Shown here in pieces: positions 42,598 to 51,964 of a DNA stretch of 64,000 nt (within the stretch, counting starts at the first letter, position 1; every line of letters begins with the position of its first letter). The notes under the pieces are model-generated. The model made no database searches and had not been told where the DNA came from. It was given only the letters and a program-made list of their open reading frames with translations. The stretch comes from Paenibacillus alba (GTDB lineage Bacteria; Bacillota; Bacilli; Paenibacillales; NBRC-103111), in contig NZ_JABMKZ010000014.1 of assembly GCF_013204855.1 (NCBI RefSeq), positions 62,001-126,000 on the forward strand, given 5' to 3'. The translations under genes were made by a program, and so were the position numbers.

Positions 42598-43758
42598 TTA
42601 TACAGAGAAGCTGTAAGCTACTTCTTCCGTCTGTTTCACGAGCTCCCGCCACTGCTCAACAGGTACGATATCAACGACTGCTTTGATCGGTATGCTGGAG
42701 AAATCCAGCTGCGGCACGGCCTCCAGCTTCATCCGATTCGTGACCAGCCGGTCCAGCCAGCCGGGATAGTTCTTCTCCATCTGCTGCAAGCGATAGATGG
42801 CTGTTTCAAAATCTTTGCGAGCCGCGTTGACGGAACCAAGCACGCATTTGTTCTCCAGCACCATGCTCTGATTGAGCATGTCAGATGAAATCTCCAGCTT
42901 GCGGTCCGCTGGCGTAACTCCCAGCAGCGCCAACACGCCGTTGGGCGCCAGAACGGCCATGGCCTCGAAGGCCAGCGGGCTGAAGCCCGTGCATTCGAGA
43001 ATGAGATCTAGCGGCTTGCCGAGACGCTCGGCATATGCCGTCAGTGTATCCGCAGCACTCGCGGCGCCTGCCTGCTGATACATGCCGCCGCTGATCTTCA
43101 CAAGCTGCGCTTGCAGGCTGTCCTGCGGCGACATCGACCAGACATAGACCTCAAGCCCAAGCAGCCGGCAGGTCATCGCGGCAAGCAAGCCCAGAGGCCC
43201 TGAACCGAGAATCAGCGCCGTCTTCGGCTCCCAGATCAGCCGCTGCTGCACGCGCAGCACCTGATCCCATACTTTCTCGACGATGCTTTGCGGCTCGACC
43301 AGCATCCCATGCTGGAGCAGGTCCAGTGGAACCTGCACCAAGTACCGCCCTTCTTCCTTGTAATACTCGGAGAGGAAACCGTTCGCCCCTTTGATGCCGC
43401 GTTCCACATACTCCCCAGTCTGGCAGAAGTCCGAATGTCCATTGCGGCAGTTCACACAGTTTTGATTGCGGCAAGGCCTTCTCACAATCGCGGTCACCAG
43501 ATCGCCCTTGCGGAAGCCGCTGTCCGTCCCAGCCTCGGTAACGACGCCAAGCGATTCATGTCCTGTGGTCAGATCATCCTCTCCTTCCGGAGGAACGCCG
43601 TATTTCTCCTTCAAGATCTCTTTGTCTGTACCATCCAGCCCCACGGCCAGCACCTTCACGATGACCTCTTGAGGATGTGAAAGAACAGGATCCGGCAGGT
43701 CTTCGATTTCTATCGTGGGATTGCCGTTACGCAGATTTTTGACTCGAATAGCTTTCAT
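42598..43758 (-). CDS. Zinc-dependent glucose 1-dehydrogenase-type MDR alcohol dehydrogenase
   Basis: 386-residue medium-chain dehydrogenase. The catalytic-site region TTGHESLGVVTEAG, structural zinc cluster RPCRNQNCVNCRNGHSDFC, and cofactor motif ALILGSGPLGLLAAMTCRLL are clear; the LEPQSIVEK-type Glu (MLVEPQSIVEKVW) is typical of archaeal-type glucose dehydrogenases, with a matching C-terminal domain. Predicted reaction: glucose to gluconolactone with NAD(P). It starts 18 bases after the GH15 gene, with GGAGGAG, so released glucose may be oxidised directly (inference). Confidence 0.9.
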   Translation of the reverse strand: MKAIRVKNLRNGNPTIEIEDLPDPVLSHPQEVIVKVLAVGLDGTDKEILKEKYGVPPEGEDDLTTGHESLGVVTEAGTDSGFRKGDLVTAIVRRPCRNQNCVNCRNGHSDFCQTGEYVERGIKGANGFLSEYYKEEGRYLVQVPLDLLQHGMLVEPQSIVEKVWDQVLRVQQRLIWEPKTALILGSGPLGLLAAMTCRLLGLEVYVWSMSPQDSLQAQLVKISGGMYQQAGAASAADTLTAYAERLGKPLDLILECTGFSPLAFEAMAVLAPNGVLALLGVTPADRKLEISSDMLNQSMVLENKCVLGSVNAARKDFETAIYRLQQMEKNYPGWLDRLVTNRMKLEAVPQLDFSSIPIKAVVDIVPVEQWRELVKQTEEVAYSFSV

Positions 43759-43776
43759 TTCTTCCTCTCCTCCAAG

Positions 43777-45813
43777 CTAGTGATTGACCGGTTCGAGTAC
43801 TTTGTCTTCACTTGCATCTACGCCTGATTTCGCCTCTTTGGACGTCAGCGTTTTTAATTTAGACAAGTATTCCTGCGCCACCTTAATAAAAGAAGCATGC
43901 GACCAAGTCAACGGCGAAACTGACATCGGCTCTCCTGAGAACGGGTGCACTTGTTCAGCCATAACGCCAGAGGGCAGCGCATGGTTGATTGCCCAGCGCA
44001 TCAAATTTTCAGCCTCCACAAGGTCTTGTACCGTCTTAGCTGTTGCTATCAGCCATTCCGCGTACCAAAGCGTGCAAATAAACCAAGGGTTCCCCGGAAC
44101 CTTCGCAACATCATTGGTCACTTGATGATAGTAGTCGTTCTCATAACGCGCGATGCCGCCAATGTCTGTCTGTACCCATAATTTATCTTTCAATGCTTTC
44201 ATCGTAGCAAGGAGTCGCGGATCCTCCAACTGAAGCAGACCGAAGTCAAATAGCGCATACATGCTCATATCCATGGTATAATCGGGAATATATTTATTTT
44301 CCTCATAGCTCCAATACAAGGCTCTTAGGAACCTATTCTGTTCGGGTGCAAACAGCTGCTGCTCAGCAGATTTTTTTACCAATTCTGCAATATCAGCATA
44401 ATAAACAGCCCGTGCTTTATCTTCGTGAAATTCGGCGAAGCGAGCTGCAGCTACCAGGCCTGCATAGACGGAAGAAACCGTGAAAGCAAGCACACCGTAG
44501 CGCTCCTCCCAGAGGTCATAAGAGGGCAGCGGAAGTCCGGAAGCATCCCGATAATGCACGAGGAAATCAGCCGCAGGCTTCACCAATTTCTCATAATCCT
44601 CTCGGGACTTATCGAGCGTGCCTGCCAGCTTATGATGATGCCACAAGGTGAACAGCACCAGTGCAGTCTCGTCCTCTTGAATAGCAAGCTGCTTCTTCCC
44701 TTGTCCGTCTACCCAAGGATGCCAGCTTGAACCAACCGAGCTGTCCGGGTTATATTTATGCATCAAATATCCTTCCGGGGTGAGTACCTTCAAACAGAAA
44801 TCGAAAAACTTCCGAGACAATTCATGATAACCGGCACGATCCAGCGCATGCGAGACTAAAGCACCGTCACGAGGCCACATATACGAGTAGGTATCTTTGG
44901 CAAATTTCAAAATGTCGGAATCATTCGCTGCGATAATCGCTCCCCGATTATCCACATTCGTTCTTGTAATCAGCAAGCATCTTTTATAAAATGATTCCAA
45001 ATCAGGCTTCAGCAGCGATAATTGATGAGCATCCTGGTTCACCCATTTGACCCAATGCTCGTGTGTCCGCTGCAGTAGAACCTGTGGGGTTGCGGTGCGA
45101 AGCTGCTGTTCCAGCCGCTCTACTTCCTGCTTTGTTTTTCCGAAACAAATCCAAAACCAAGCTTCTTTTGAACTATTGGCAGGCAGTTTCAATGTCAATT
45201 CGATGATGCCATCCACAGAGCCTTGTGCAATCGGGTTCCCTCCCAAATGGCCATCTTCCGCATCACGCCAAGTTCCTTCCAGCCCATGAATGCCTTTTTG
45301 TCCCGTTGCATAACCGCTGGGAGCCGGTTTCTCGCTATCTGGTGACAAGCAGGACAGTGACATATACCGGTGTCCCTTATAGAAAACGAGCGAGTTTAGT
45401 TCCGGATCATAATAAATGGTATCACCGACGCCATTCCCATAGATCTGCAGGTCCAAATGGAAATAAAGTTTGATTTCTCGTTCGACATCAAAGTGATTTT
45501 CAACCTTCACTTTTCGCACAAATGCATTTTGCTGAACATCGACACCATCTCGAATTCCGAAACTGAGTCCAAGCCTTTCATGGCTGCATGGCACATCGGT
45601 AACAAGCGAATCCTCGAGATAAGTCAGTTTCTTAGACACCTCTGGATTGTCAATCCAGAAAAAACCTTCCTGACACCAAATGCCAAAATGTGAAAGATGA
45701 TCGCTAGATTGATTCTCCTGACCTACTAAAGGGTAATACATGTCACGAATATTATAAGCAGCATCAAAATTAATAAGCACATTCCCATTTCCGATAGGTA
45801 AATCTCTTGCCAT
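43777..45813 (-). CDS. Glycoside hydrolase family 15 protein (glucoamylase/trehalase-like)
   Basis: 678-residue cytoplasmic enzyme: an N-terminal beta-sandwich domain (to about residue 270) followed by an (alpha/alpha)6 barrel. Catalytic landmarks are SYMWPRDGALVSHALDRAGY near residue 312, LPLPSYDLWEERYGVLAFTV with the first Glu, and GVMAEQVHPFSGEP with the second Glu. No signal peptide is present, so the substrate is an intracellular alpha-glucan, isomalto-oligosaccharide or trehalose. First gene of a two-gene operon with the glucose dehydrogenase. Confidence 0.92.
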   Translation of the reverse strand: MARDLPIGNGNVLINFDAAYNIRDMYYPLVGQENQSSDHLSHFGIWCQEGFFWIDNPEVSKKLTYLEDSLVTDVPCSHERLGLSFGIRDGVDVQQNAFVRKVKVENHFDVEREIKLYFHLDLQIYGNGVGDTIYYDPELNSLVFYKGHRYMSLSCLSPDSEKPAPSGYATGQKGIHGLEGTWRDAEDGHLGGNPIAQGSVDGIIELTLKLPANSSKEAWFWICFGKTKQEVERLEQQLRTATPQVLLQRTHEHWVKWVNQDAHQLSLLKPDLESFYKRCLLITRTNVDNRGAIIAANDSDILKFAKDTYSYMWPRDGALVSHALDRAGYHELSRKFFDFCLKVLTPEGYLMHKYNPDSSVGSSWHPWVDGQGKKQLAIQEDETALVLFTLWHHHKLAGTLDKSREDYEKLVKPAADFLVHYRDASGLPLPSYDLWEERYGVLAFTVSSVYAGLVAAARFAEFHEDKARAVYYADIAELVKKSAEQQLFAPEQNRFLRALYWSYEENKYIPDYTMDMSMYALFDFGLLQLEDPRLLATMKALKDKLWVQTDIGGIARYENDYYHQVTNDVAKVPGNPWFICTLWYAEWLIATAKTVQDLVEAENLMRWAINHALPSGVMAEQVHPFSGEPMSVSPLTWSHASFIKVAQEYLSKLKTLTSKEAKSGVDASEDKVLEPVNH

Positions 45814-45984
45814 GCGATCAGCCTCTTTCCAAGATGTTGCTACTAATTTACCATTTGAAGCGTCTAAATATGCACGCAGGCCTCTGAACAGGAAATTGAG
45901 GGAAATAGCACCAATTGGGCTTTAGACATTTTCATTTCACGCAAACTCAATTACAATAAGAAGTATATGGAGGGATTCACAATT

Positions 45985-46653
45985 ATGAAGCAATTAGAAG
46001 GATTCGGTAAATTTTTGGAAAGCTTGCGAGGTAAGATGTCATTACGTGAAGCAGCCCACAAAAGCGGACTTTCACATGCCTATATTAGGGACCTTGAATT
46101 AGAGCGGAATCGTTCGACAAATGAGAAAATCAACCCTTCACCCGTTACGTTAAAGAAGCTGTCGGATGCCTACAACATTTCGTACACAGATCTTATGGCC
46201 AAAGCCGGCTACTTAGAAAATGAGCAGGAGCTCATGGCTGAGCAAGCTGAACAAGAGCAAGTCGCTATGTCGGACGCTATGTATATTGAAGTCACGTCCA
46301 AAGAAATTATCTTTCATACACGACTTGGTCAAATCAACAGAAGTGTGAACTCGTTGCTCGATTTCAGTCTTTTTCTGGATCAGCTTGATGAACAAGGCTT
46401 TAAAAAGATGGATACCGATTTATTCGTCAATCTGAATTATGTGCAGAAATATGTGGAGCGAGAAGGCAAGCTCTATTTCGATCCGCTAGGTATCGGCAAA
46501 TATGTCGTTATCGCGGCGATTAGACAAAAAAAATATCACGATCTGCTTATTCGCAGTGTCGCAGCCAATACCGGCAAAGCTCTCGAGTTTCATTACGACC
46601 GCAATACGGGAACGGCAGAAGCAGGTTTCTTTCCATTAAAATTTCCTGGCTGA
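45985..46653 (+). CDS. XRE-family helix-turn-helix regulator with C-terminal sensor region
   Basis: 222-residue protein. Residues about 5-75 are an HTH_3 domain (LRGKMSLREAAHKSGLSHAY, IRDLELERN, SPVTLKKLSDAYNISYTDLM) with an expanded wing, and the remainder is an unassigned alpha/beta region containing YVQKYVEREGKLYFDPLG. GGAGGG precedes the ATG at 45985. It is divergent from the GH15 operon across 171 bases and could regulate it, but similar stand-alone proteins control sporulation or stress in Bacilli. Confidence 0.85.
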   Translation: MKQLEGFGKFLESLRGKMSLREAAHKSGLSHAYIRDLELERNRSTNEKINPSPVTLKKLSDAYNISYTDLMAKAGYLENEQELMAEQAEQEQVAMSDAMYIEVTSKEIIFHTRLGQINRSVNSLLDFSLFLDQLDEQGFKKMDTDLFVNLNYVQKYVEREGKLYFDPLGIGKYVVIAAIRQKKYHDLLIRSVAANTGKALEFHYDRNTGTAEAGFFPLKFPG

Positions 46654-46669
46654 AGCCATATTTACAAAA

Positions 46670-46712
46670 AAAGGAGAAACGGTTCAGTGCAATCTGAAAC
46701 CTTTTCTCCTTT
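46670..46712 (+). terminator. Terminator after the XRE regulator
   Basis: AAAGGAGAAA...TTTTCTCCTTT with an inner GGTTCAG/CTGAAACC helix and a T-rich tail. Confidence 0.85.
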
Positions 46713-46775
46713 CTTTTCGTCTAAGTATAAGTGTGGTTAAAATGATTTTTGGTAGAGAGGATTGGTACTGCATAC

Positions 46776-47891
46776 ATGGCTGTCCAACAAACCGCTTCCC
46801 CGCCGTCTCGTCTAGCGAGCAATAAACGGAGAAGATCCAAAGGATTGAATTTTTTCGTATATGCGATTTTAAGTGTGGCTTTCCTTGCTGTGTTATCGCT
46901 TTGTTGGTTTTTCCTGACTGCCTCAGGGTCGAATATACGACTGATGATGGCGGATACGTTGATTACAACCCAACATCGGGATTGGGCCAAATATTTGATA
47001 GGTTCAACTGAATTGCAGAAGCGTGTTGAGGCCTATTGGAAAAGTTTTGATGACATGGGAAATGAGAAAGATAAAGGGATTGTTCAAATCCCGCCAAGCC
47101 CAAATGCCCAAACCCCCGTAACTGTTAAAAAAGAATTAGTTAAGATTGAGCCTATATCCGGCAGCAATTTCAAAGGACAGCTTGTCACCATTTCCGACCC
47201 CAAGAAGCTGCGAATTGCCGTACCTGAGAAGGTCGGCAAAGGCGAAAAAGTGTCCTCCATGGTGAAGAGAACCGGAGCGATTCTCGGTGTGAACGGCGGC
47301 GGATTTATCGATCCCAACTGGGAAGGCAATGGCTTTCAGCCAGAAGGCATCGTGATGTCCGGAGGCAAAATCTTTTACAATGACAAAGGCATGAACGGCA
47401 CGGTGCAAGTTGTCGGCATTGACAAAGAAGGCAGAATGATTGCCGGCAAGTACAAAGTCTCTGAGCTGGTGGACATGGGCGTACAGGAAGCTGTTTCCTT
47501 CAGTCCGCGGTTCATTGTCAATGGCGTTGGTCAAATTAAAAGCCAGGCCGATGGCTGGGGCATAGCTCCACGAACGAGCATGGCACAAACCAAAGACGGC
47601 TCTATTCTGTTCGCTATTATTGATGGCAGGCAGAAGCATAGCATCGGCGCAACCTTATATGATGTGCAGGAAATATTCCTTGCGCATGGCGCAGTAACAG
47701 CAGCGAATTTAGACGGCGGTGCTTCAACCGTACTCGTGCATAATAATGCTATTATCAATAAACCTTCCAGCGAGTATGGGGAACGTTATCTTCCCACAGC
47801 ATGGCTGCTGTACGATCATCCCGAAACGGCTCCCATCAAAAATGTGTGGGAAGGCCTCGATATTCGCAAAATTGATCCATCGAAGTGGTAA
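46776..47891 (+). CDS. Membrane-anchored phosphodiester glycosidase (NAGPA domain)
   Basis: 371-residue protein with a basic head, one transmembrane helix at about residues 23-47 (FFVYAILSVAFLAVLSLCWF) and an extracellular NAGPA domain. Domain marks: GAILGVNGGGFIDPNWEGNG, VSFSPRFIVNG, RTSMAQTKDGSILFAIIDGR and AANLDGGASTVLVHN. Family members cleave GlcNAc-1-phosphodiester linkages; in bacteria they may act on wall polymers. The start is uncertain: the ATG at 46776 is 15 bases from AGAGAGG, and an upstream TTG exists. Confidence 0.87.
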   Translation: MAVQQTASPPSRLASNKRRRSKGLNFFVYAILSVAFLAVLSLCWFFLTASGSNIRLMMADTLITTQHRDWAKYLIGSTELQKRVEAYWKSFDDMGNEKDKGIVQIPPSPNAQTPVTVKKELVKIEPISGSNFKGQLVTISDPKKLRIAVPEKVGKGEKVSSMVKRTGAILGVNGGGFIDPNWEGNGFQPEGIVMSGGKIFYNDKGMNGTVQVVGIDKEGRMIAGKYKVSELVDMGVQEAVSFSPRFIVNGVGQIKSQADGWGIAPRTSMAQTKDGSILFAIIDGRQKHSIGATLYDVQEIFLAHGAVTAANLDGGASTVLVHNNAIINKPSSEYGERYLPTAWLLYDHPETAPIKNVWEGLDIRKIDPSKW

Positions 47892-47895
47892 ATCC

Positions 47896-47929
47896 AAAAC
47901 CTCCGACACCAAAAGGCATCGGAGGTTTT
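47896..47929. terminator. Bidirectional terminator
   Basis: Perfect 11-bp arms AAAACCTCCGA/TCGGAGGTTTT between convergent genes. Confidence 0.9.
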
Positions 47930-47935
47930 ATTGTT

Positions 47936-48301
47936 TTAGCGATTCCCTACAATAACCAAATCTTCAGCAGCCTCAGACGCTTGAATATCATCAAGCTCAT
48001 CTTCATTTTTTGCTTCTTTCCACGAACGAACTGTGTCCACAACACCGGAAGCCGCGTCTTTCGCTTTACCGACAATTTCCGTTGTTGCAAGGCTTACGCT
48101 TTTGGCAACACCTTGTGTCTTTTGGCTCACCGTGCTGGCAATTTGGACGGTTTTATCGCTTACCGCTTGCGCTTGCCCGGCAATGTCACTTCTTAGCTCA
48201 CGGCCCGATTTAGGTGCGAATAAAAGCGCAGTTGCCGCTCCCAGCAAGCCGCCTACCACAGCTCCGATGAGAAGATCTTTTCCCTTTTTTTCATTGGACA
48301 T
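47936..48301 (-). CDS. YtxH-domain protein
   Basis: 121-residue protein with the YtxH pattern: a hydrophobic glycine-rich N-terminal helix (LIGAVVGGLLGAATALLFAP, followed by KSGRELR) and a long polar helical tail of Ala/Ser/Val heptads. Probably attached to the membrane by one helix. AAGGAGTG precedes the ATG at 48301. It begins 14 bases after a DUF948 gene; the pair matches ytxG-ytxH of B. subtilis, a general-stress operon, although I see no clear sigma-B promoter here. Confidence 0.9.
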   Translation of the reverse strand: MSNEKKGKDLLIGAVVGGLLGAATALLFAPKSGRELRSDIAGQAQAVSDKTVQIASTVSQKTQGVAKSVSLATTEIVGKAKDAASGVVDTVRSWKEAKNEDELDDIQASEAAEDLVIVGNR

Positions 48302-48315
48302 GTAACATCCACTCC

Positions 48316-48762
48316 TTAATGATCTGATTTGGCATTCCGATGCGCCTGCCATCTTTGCCACAGCTCGTAGCCCGTCGTTGTCCACTCCATGACGTCTTGA
48401 ATACGTTTCTGGTGGGTATGTACAACCTTTTCCGCACCATGAATAGATTCATTCATCAGGTGTGCCCCTTTGCGAATAACAGAAGCGACATCCCCTATAG
48501 AGGCTCCTGCTTTCTCGATGGATTGAATCGTCGGCTCAAGTGCAAGAACTTGCCTATGCACCTCTTCAGTAAGTTGCCCCGTTTGCTTCAAAAGTTGCTC
48601 TGATTGTTCTGCTGTGGCAATTACATGCTGTTTGATTTCTATAATGGCGTCATCCAAATGAACAATCGTGCGTTTCGCAGCTATTAGGAATCGCACAGCA
48701 AATCCAATGAGCAAAATGAAAGCAAGCGCTGAACTGACCATACTGATCTCGATCCAAGACAT
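48316..48762 (-). CDS. DUF948 protein (YtxG-like)
   Basis: 148-residue protein with one N-terminal transmembrane helix (SSALAFILLIGFAVRFLIAA) and a coiled-coil-like helical body (HLDDAIIEIKQHVIATAEQS). AGGAGGTG precedes the ATG at 48762. First gene of the two-gene unit with YtxH. Function in stress or envelope maintenance is inferred from the Bacillus counterpart. Confidence 0.9.
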   Translation of the reverse strand: MSWIEISMVSSALAFILLIGFAVRFLIAAKRTIVHLDDAIIEIKQHVIATAEQSEQLLKQTGQLTEEVHRQVLALEPTIQSIEKAGASIGDVASVIRKGAHLMNESIHGAEKVVHTHQKRIQDVMEWTTTGYELWQRWQAHRNAKSDH

Positions 48763-48936
48763 GACGAGCACCTCCTGTGTGAGCTTAAAAAAGCGCGTAT
48801 GCGTGTCGGCTTCTAGACGAATGCCTATGAATTACTACAGTATAAGTAGCAGCAGCTTGTTTTGACACAAAAAAACTGGAAAAATTTCAGGGACCTGTCA
48901 TAATGAAAAACAAACGATACCTACTGGAGGAGAAAC

Positions 48937-49569
48937 ATGAACAGAGAGCAAGGACTTAAAGAGATTGAACGCACCCGAATCATAGCCATCGTACGCGGGG
49001 TCCAGGAGGCACATATCCAAGCTGTCGCAGAAGCGCTTCTGAAAGGCGGCGTGACCGTTATGGAGGTTACCCTGAATACTCCCGGTGCCCTTCATATGAT
49101 TGGCTCGCTGCAGCAGCACTGGGGGGCTCAGATGTACATCGGAGCTGGAACTGTACTCGACCTGGAAGATGCCAAGAAAGCCGTTCAAGCGGGTGCTTCC
49201 TTTCTGGTCACCCCGAACATGGACGAGGATGTCATTCGTTGGTCCAGTGAGCAAGGCATTCCCATTTTCCCTGGGGCTATGACACCGACAGAAATCGTCA
49301 AGGCTTGGAGAGCAGGCGCAACCGCTGTTAAAATCTTTCCAAGCGGGAGCCTTGGGCTCACTTATATCAAAGAATTAATGGGGCCTCTGGACCACATTCC
49401 GATGATTGCCGTGGGCGGCGTTACGGAGGACAATATTAAGCAGTTTCTGGATATTGGCTGCTACGGCTTAGGCATCGGCGGCTCCCTCATCAACCTCAAG
49501 GAGATCGAAGCTGGTCGTTTCGAGTGGATCACAAACAAGGCGGCAAGCTTGCTCGCGGCATCCAAATAG
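48937..49569 (+). CDS. eda: KDPG/KHG aldolase (2-dehydro-3-deoxyphosphogluconate aldolase)
   Basis: 210-residue class I aldolase of the Entner-Doudoroff type, splitting KDPG to pyruvate and glyceraldehyde 3-phosphate. Motifs: IIAIVRGVQEAH, TVMEVTLNTPGAL (catalytic Glu), IGAGTVLDLEDAKKAVQAGA, FPGAMTPTEIVKAWRAGATA and the Schiff-base Lys in VKIFPSGSLG. GGAGGAG precedes the ATG. No kdgK or edd gene is adjacent; pectin or gluconate breakdown are both possible contexts. Confidence 0.95.
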   Translation: MNREQGLKEIERTRIIAIVRGVQEAHIQAVAEALLKGGVTVMEVTLNTPGALHMIGSLQQHWGAQMYIGAGTVLDLEDAKKAVQAGASFLVTPNMDEDVIRWSSEQGIPIFPGAMTPTEIVKAWRAGATAVKIFPSGSLGLTYIKELMGPLDHIPMIAVGGVTEDNIKQFLDIGCYGLGIGGSLINLKEIEAGRFEWITNKAASLLAASK

Positions 49570-49656
49570 AGATAGCAGAGTTTAGTGGATACGCCTTGCT
49601 TGCTGGAACGAACTCATACATATATTGCTGCCTCGCTTGAGGCAGATTTAGTCACA

Positions 49657-49703
49657 AAAAAGGCTGTCTCCCAAGTAGAAAACGACTTGAGAACAGCCTT
49701 TTT
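49657..49703. terminator. Bidirectional terminator
   Basis: AAAAAGGCTGT/ACAGCCTTTTT with an inner ACTTGAG helix, between convergent genes; a separate CTGCCTC-GCTT-GAGGCAG hairpin precedes it at 49628-49645. Confidence 0.88.
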
Positions 49704-49714
49704 AATCTGAATGC

Positions 49715-51817
49715 TTAAACCTTAAATCGGGAAAGCAAATCAACAAGCTCCTGTACAAGGCTGCCTAAGGCCTCGGCTGAAGCGCCGATTTCCTCCATCG
49801 TAGCCAACTGCTCTTCCGAAGCGGCAGCCACATTTTGAGCATTGCTTGAGGAGCTTCTGGCGATGCTCGCCAACTGCTCCACAGTAGCCAAAACCTCTTC
49901 TGTGCTTGCTGACATTTGCTCCGAAGCTGCTGAGACTTCCTGAATCTGTCGGTGCACTTGATCCATTTCTGTCGTAATGGAAGCGAAGATATGTCCGCTT
50001 TCCGTTACAGCTTGAACGCCTCTGTTCACTTCAAGAGTACCTTGATCCATGCTCTTCACAGCTAGCTTCGTATCCTCACGGATTTCGCTGATGAGCTCGA
50101 CAATTTCATGAGAAGCCGCATTCGATTGTTCAGCAAGCTTGCGAACTTCAGCTGCGACTACGGCAAAGCCTTTGCCGTGCTCCCCTGCTCGGGATGCTTC
50201 AATCGCCGCATTCAAAGCGAGCAAATTGGTTTGTTTGCTTATCGCCGAAATGACGCCAATGATATTTCCGATCGCTTCTGAGCGCTCGCCTAGTCGGCGA
50301 ATAACTTGCGAAGATTCATCAACTCTGTCTCTGAGCACCGTCATCTGACGAACAGCCATCTGAATATTCTCATTCCCTGCTGACGTTTTCACTCTCACCT
50401 CATCTGTAGAATCAGAAACGTGAGCCGTCGACTCGGCAATCCGCTGTACACCTATCGCCATTTCTGTCATCGCGCGCGAGGTTTCTTGCGCATCGCTCAA
50501 TTGGGTCTCGGATCCGGCAGCCATCTCCTGAATCGAGATTGTGATCGTTTCCGCCGCTCGACTTGTTTGCTCGGCACTTGCCGTAAGCTGCTCCGAGGTG
50601 GCTCCAACCGACATGGCGTGCTCAGTGACCGTGTTGATCATAGCGCGCAGCTTATCGACCATTGTGTTGAACTGTTCGGACATCATTCCGAATTCGTCCT
50701 TACTATGGACGGTCAGCTTCTCGGTAAATTCGCCTTCTGCCAGTTTAACGGAAAGCTGACTTACCGCACGAATAGGACGAAGCACCAGCATTCTAATAAT
50801 GAAGTACATAGTGACTGCAAGTAGAATCAATGCCGAAATAGCAATGACTAGGGACAGCTTGAGTTCATCGTAAAAAACATTCAAAATCATCTTCTTGGGA
50901 AAGATTGTTTCCATAAACCAGGTCTGATCTGAATCCTTCAGAACAATCGGCGTGAATAAATGGAGATCTTGACCGCTGCTTCCCTCCATGTAGACGGATA
51001 ATTTCCCTTGCTTGACACCATCCCACACGGATGCGGCTGCCGGGTTTTCATTATAGTTTTTGGTTACTTTATCCGGTGAGTTGCCATGTGCAACGTAATT
51101 ACCCGCTGACGAAATCATCGTTTCATAGCCGCCCAGCGGCTTCAGTTGTTCAATTTGTTTCTGCAAATCGCTAAGCGCTATATCTGCGCCTATGATCCCC
51201 ACGAAATTTCCCTGCTTATCCAAAATTGGCATAATTAACGACGTTATCAATACATCTTTTCCACTGATCGGATACAGATAAGGCTCAATCCATGTATTTT
51301 TTTTCGTTTTCTTGGCGATTTGGTAGTAGTCCCCTGCACCATCTTTCTCATAATCAAGCAGCGGCTGCACATCGATTTTATTATCAACTTTGACCACATA
51401 AGGAATAAAACGGCCCGTGCTGTCATCGTACGGCTGTTTCTTTATATTCGCCGCATCTTTTTTATCAAAAGCATTAGGTTCCCAAAGCGTATACAAACCC
51501 AGAAGATTATCATGCTGCCCTAGCTCAGTGCTTAACATTCTTACGACGGCTTCACGTGTCAGTGACTTCGTCATGCTTGCATCCAAAACCACCCCGCGAA
51601 GTACCGATAAGATAGAGATCGTTTCATCTACTTCTTGTTGAAAACCTGTTGATACACCTCCAGAAGCATGATTCGCCTCAGACTCTCCATGGCTTAAGCT
51701 CGTAGTATAGATTAGCTTGAGATTCACGCCAATCAAACTTCCAAATGCCAACAAAAGCACCAAACCAATGCCAATTCCCAATTTAAAGGACAACTTCCGG
51801 TTACGCAGCCACATCAT
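49715..51817 (-). CDS. Methyl-accepting chemotaxis protein with dCache-type sensor
   Basis: 700-residue transmembrane chemoreceptor. First helix at about residues 12-34, an extracellular double-Cache sensor to about residue 300 (KDVLITSLIMPILDKQGNFV and GIIGADIALSDLQKQIEQLK), second helix (LVIAISALILLAVTMYFIIR), HAMP domain beginning LRPIRAVSQLSVKLAEGEF, and a long signalling coiled coil with the hairpin tip ISAISKQTNLLALNAAIEAS then AVVAAEVRKLAEQSNAA. Double-Cache receptors often bind amino acids or carboxylates. AGAGAGGG precedes the chosen ATG pair; 26 upstream open codons lack a ribosome site. A sigma-D-like promoter lies upstream. Confidence 0.93.
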   Translation of the reverse strand: MMWLRNRKLSFKLGIGIGLVLLLAFGSLIGVNLKLIYTTSLSHGESEANHASGGVSTGFQQEVDETISILSVLRGVVLDASMTKSLTREAVVRMLSTELGQHDNLLGLYTLWEPNAFDKKDAANIKKQPYDDSTGRFIPYVVKVDNKIDVQPLLDYEKDGAGDYYQIAKKTKKNTWIEPYLYPISGKDVLITSLIMPILDKQGNFVGIIGADIALSDLQKQIEQLKPLGGYETMISSAGNYVAHGNSPDKVTKNYNENPAAASVWDGVKQGKLSVYMEGSSGQDLHLFTPIVLKDSDQTWFMETIFPKKMILNVFYDELKLSLVIAISALILLAVTMYFIIRMLVLRPIRAVSQLSVKLAEGEFTEKLTVHSKDEFGMMSEQFNTMVDKLRAMINTVTEHAMSVGATSEQLTASAEQTSRAAETITISIQEMAAGSETQLSDAQETSRAMTEMAIGVQRIAESTAHVSDSTDEVRVKTSAGNENIQMAVRQMTVLRDRVDESSQVIRRLGERSEAIGNIIGVISAISKQTNLLALNAAIEASRAGEHGKGFAVVAAEVRKLAEQSNAASHEIVELISEIREDTKLAVKSMDQGTLEVNRGVQAVTESGHIFASITTEMDQVHRQIQEVSAASEQMSASTEEVLATVEQLASIARSSSSNAQNVAAASEEQLATMEEIGASAEALGSLVQELVDLLSRFKV

Positions 51818-51854
51818 GTTAATCGCCCTCTCTCTAATAAACCTTTTTAAAATT

Positions 51855-51880
51855 TTATCGACATTTCGACATTTTTTTTG
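51855..51880 (-). promoter_or_regulatory. Possible sigma-D (motility) promoter of the chemoreceptor
   Basis: On the minus strand CAAA, 14 bases, GTCGATAA resembles the sigma-D consensus TAAA-N15-GCCGATAA, 38 bases before the start codon. Expected for a chemoreceptor but based on a short motif in A/T-rich sequence. Confidence 0.45.
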
Positions 51881-51919
51881 AATAGTTGTGCACAAATTAG
51901 TTTGGAAATAGACAAATAA

Positions 51920-51964
51920 AAATAGCCGTCTACGAGAACATAACGCTCAGGTAGATGGCTATTT
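51920..51964 (-). terminator. Terminator of the SufR-like gene
   Basis: AAATAGCCGTCTAC/GTAGATGGCTATTT stem (one G-T pair), T run on the minus strand; the gene's stop codon lies in the stem. Confidence 0.85.
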
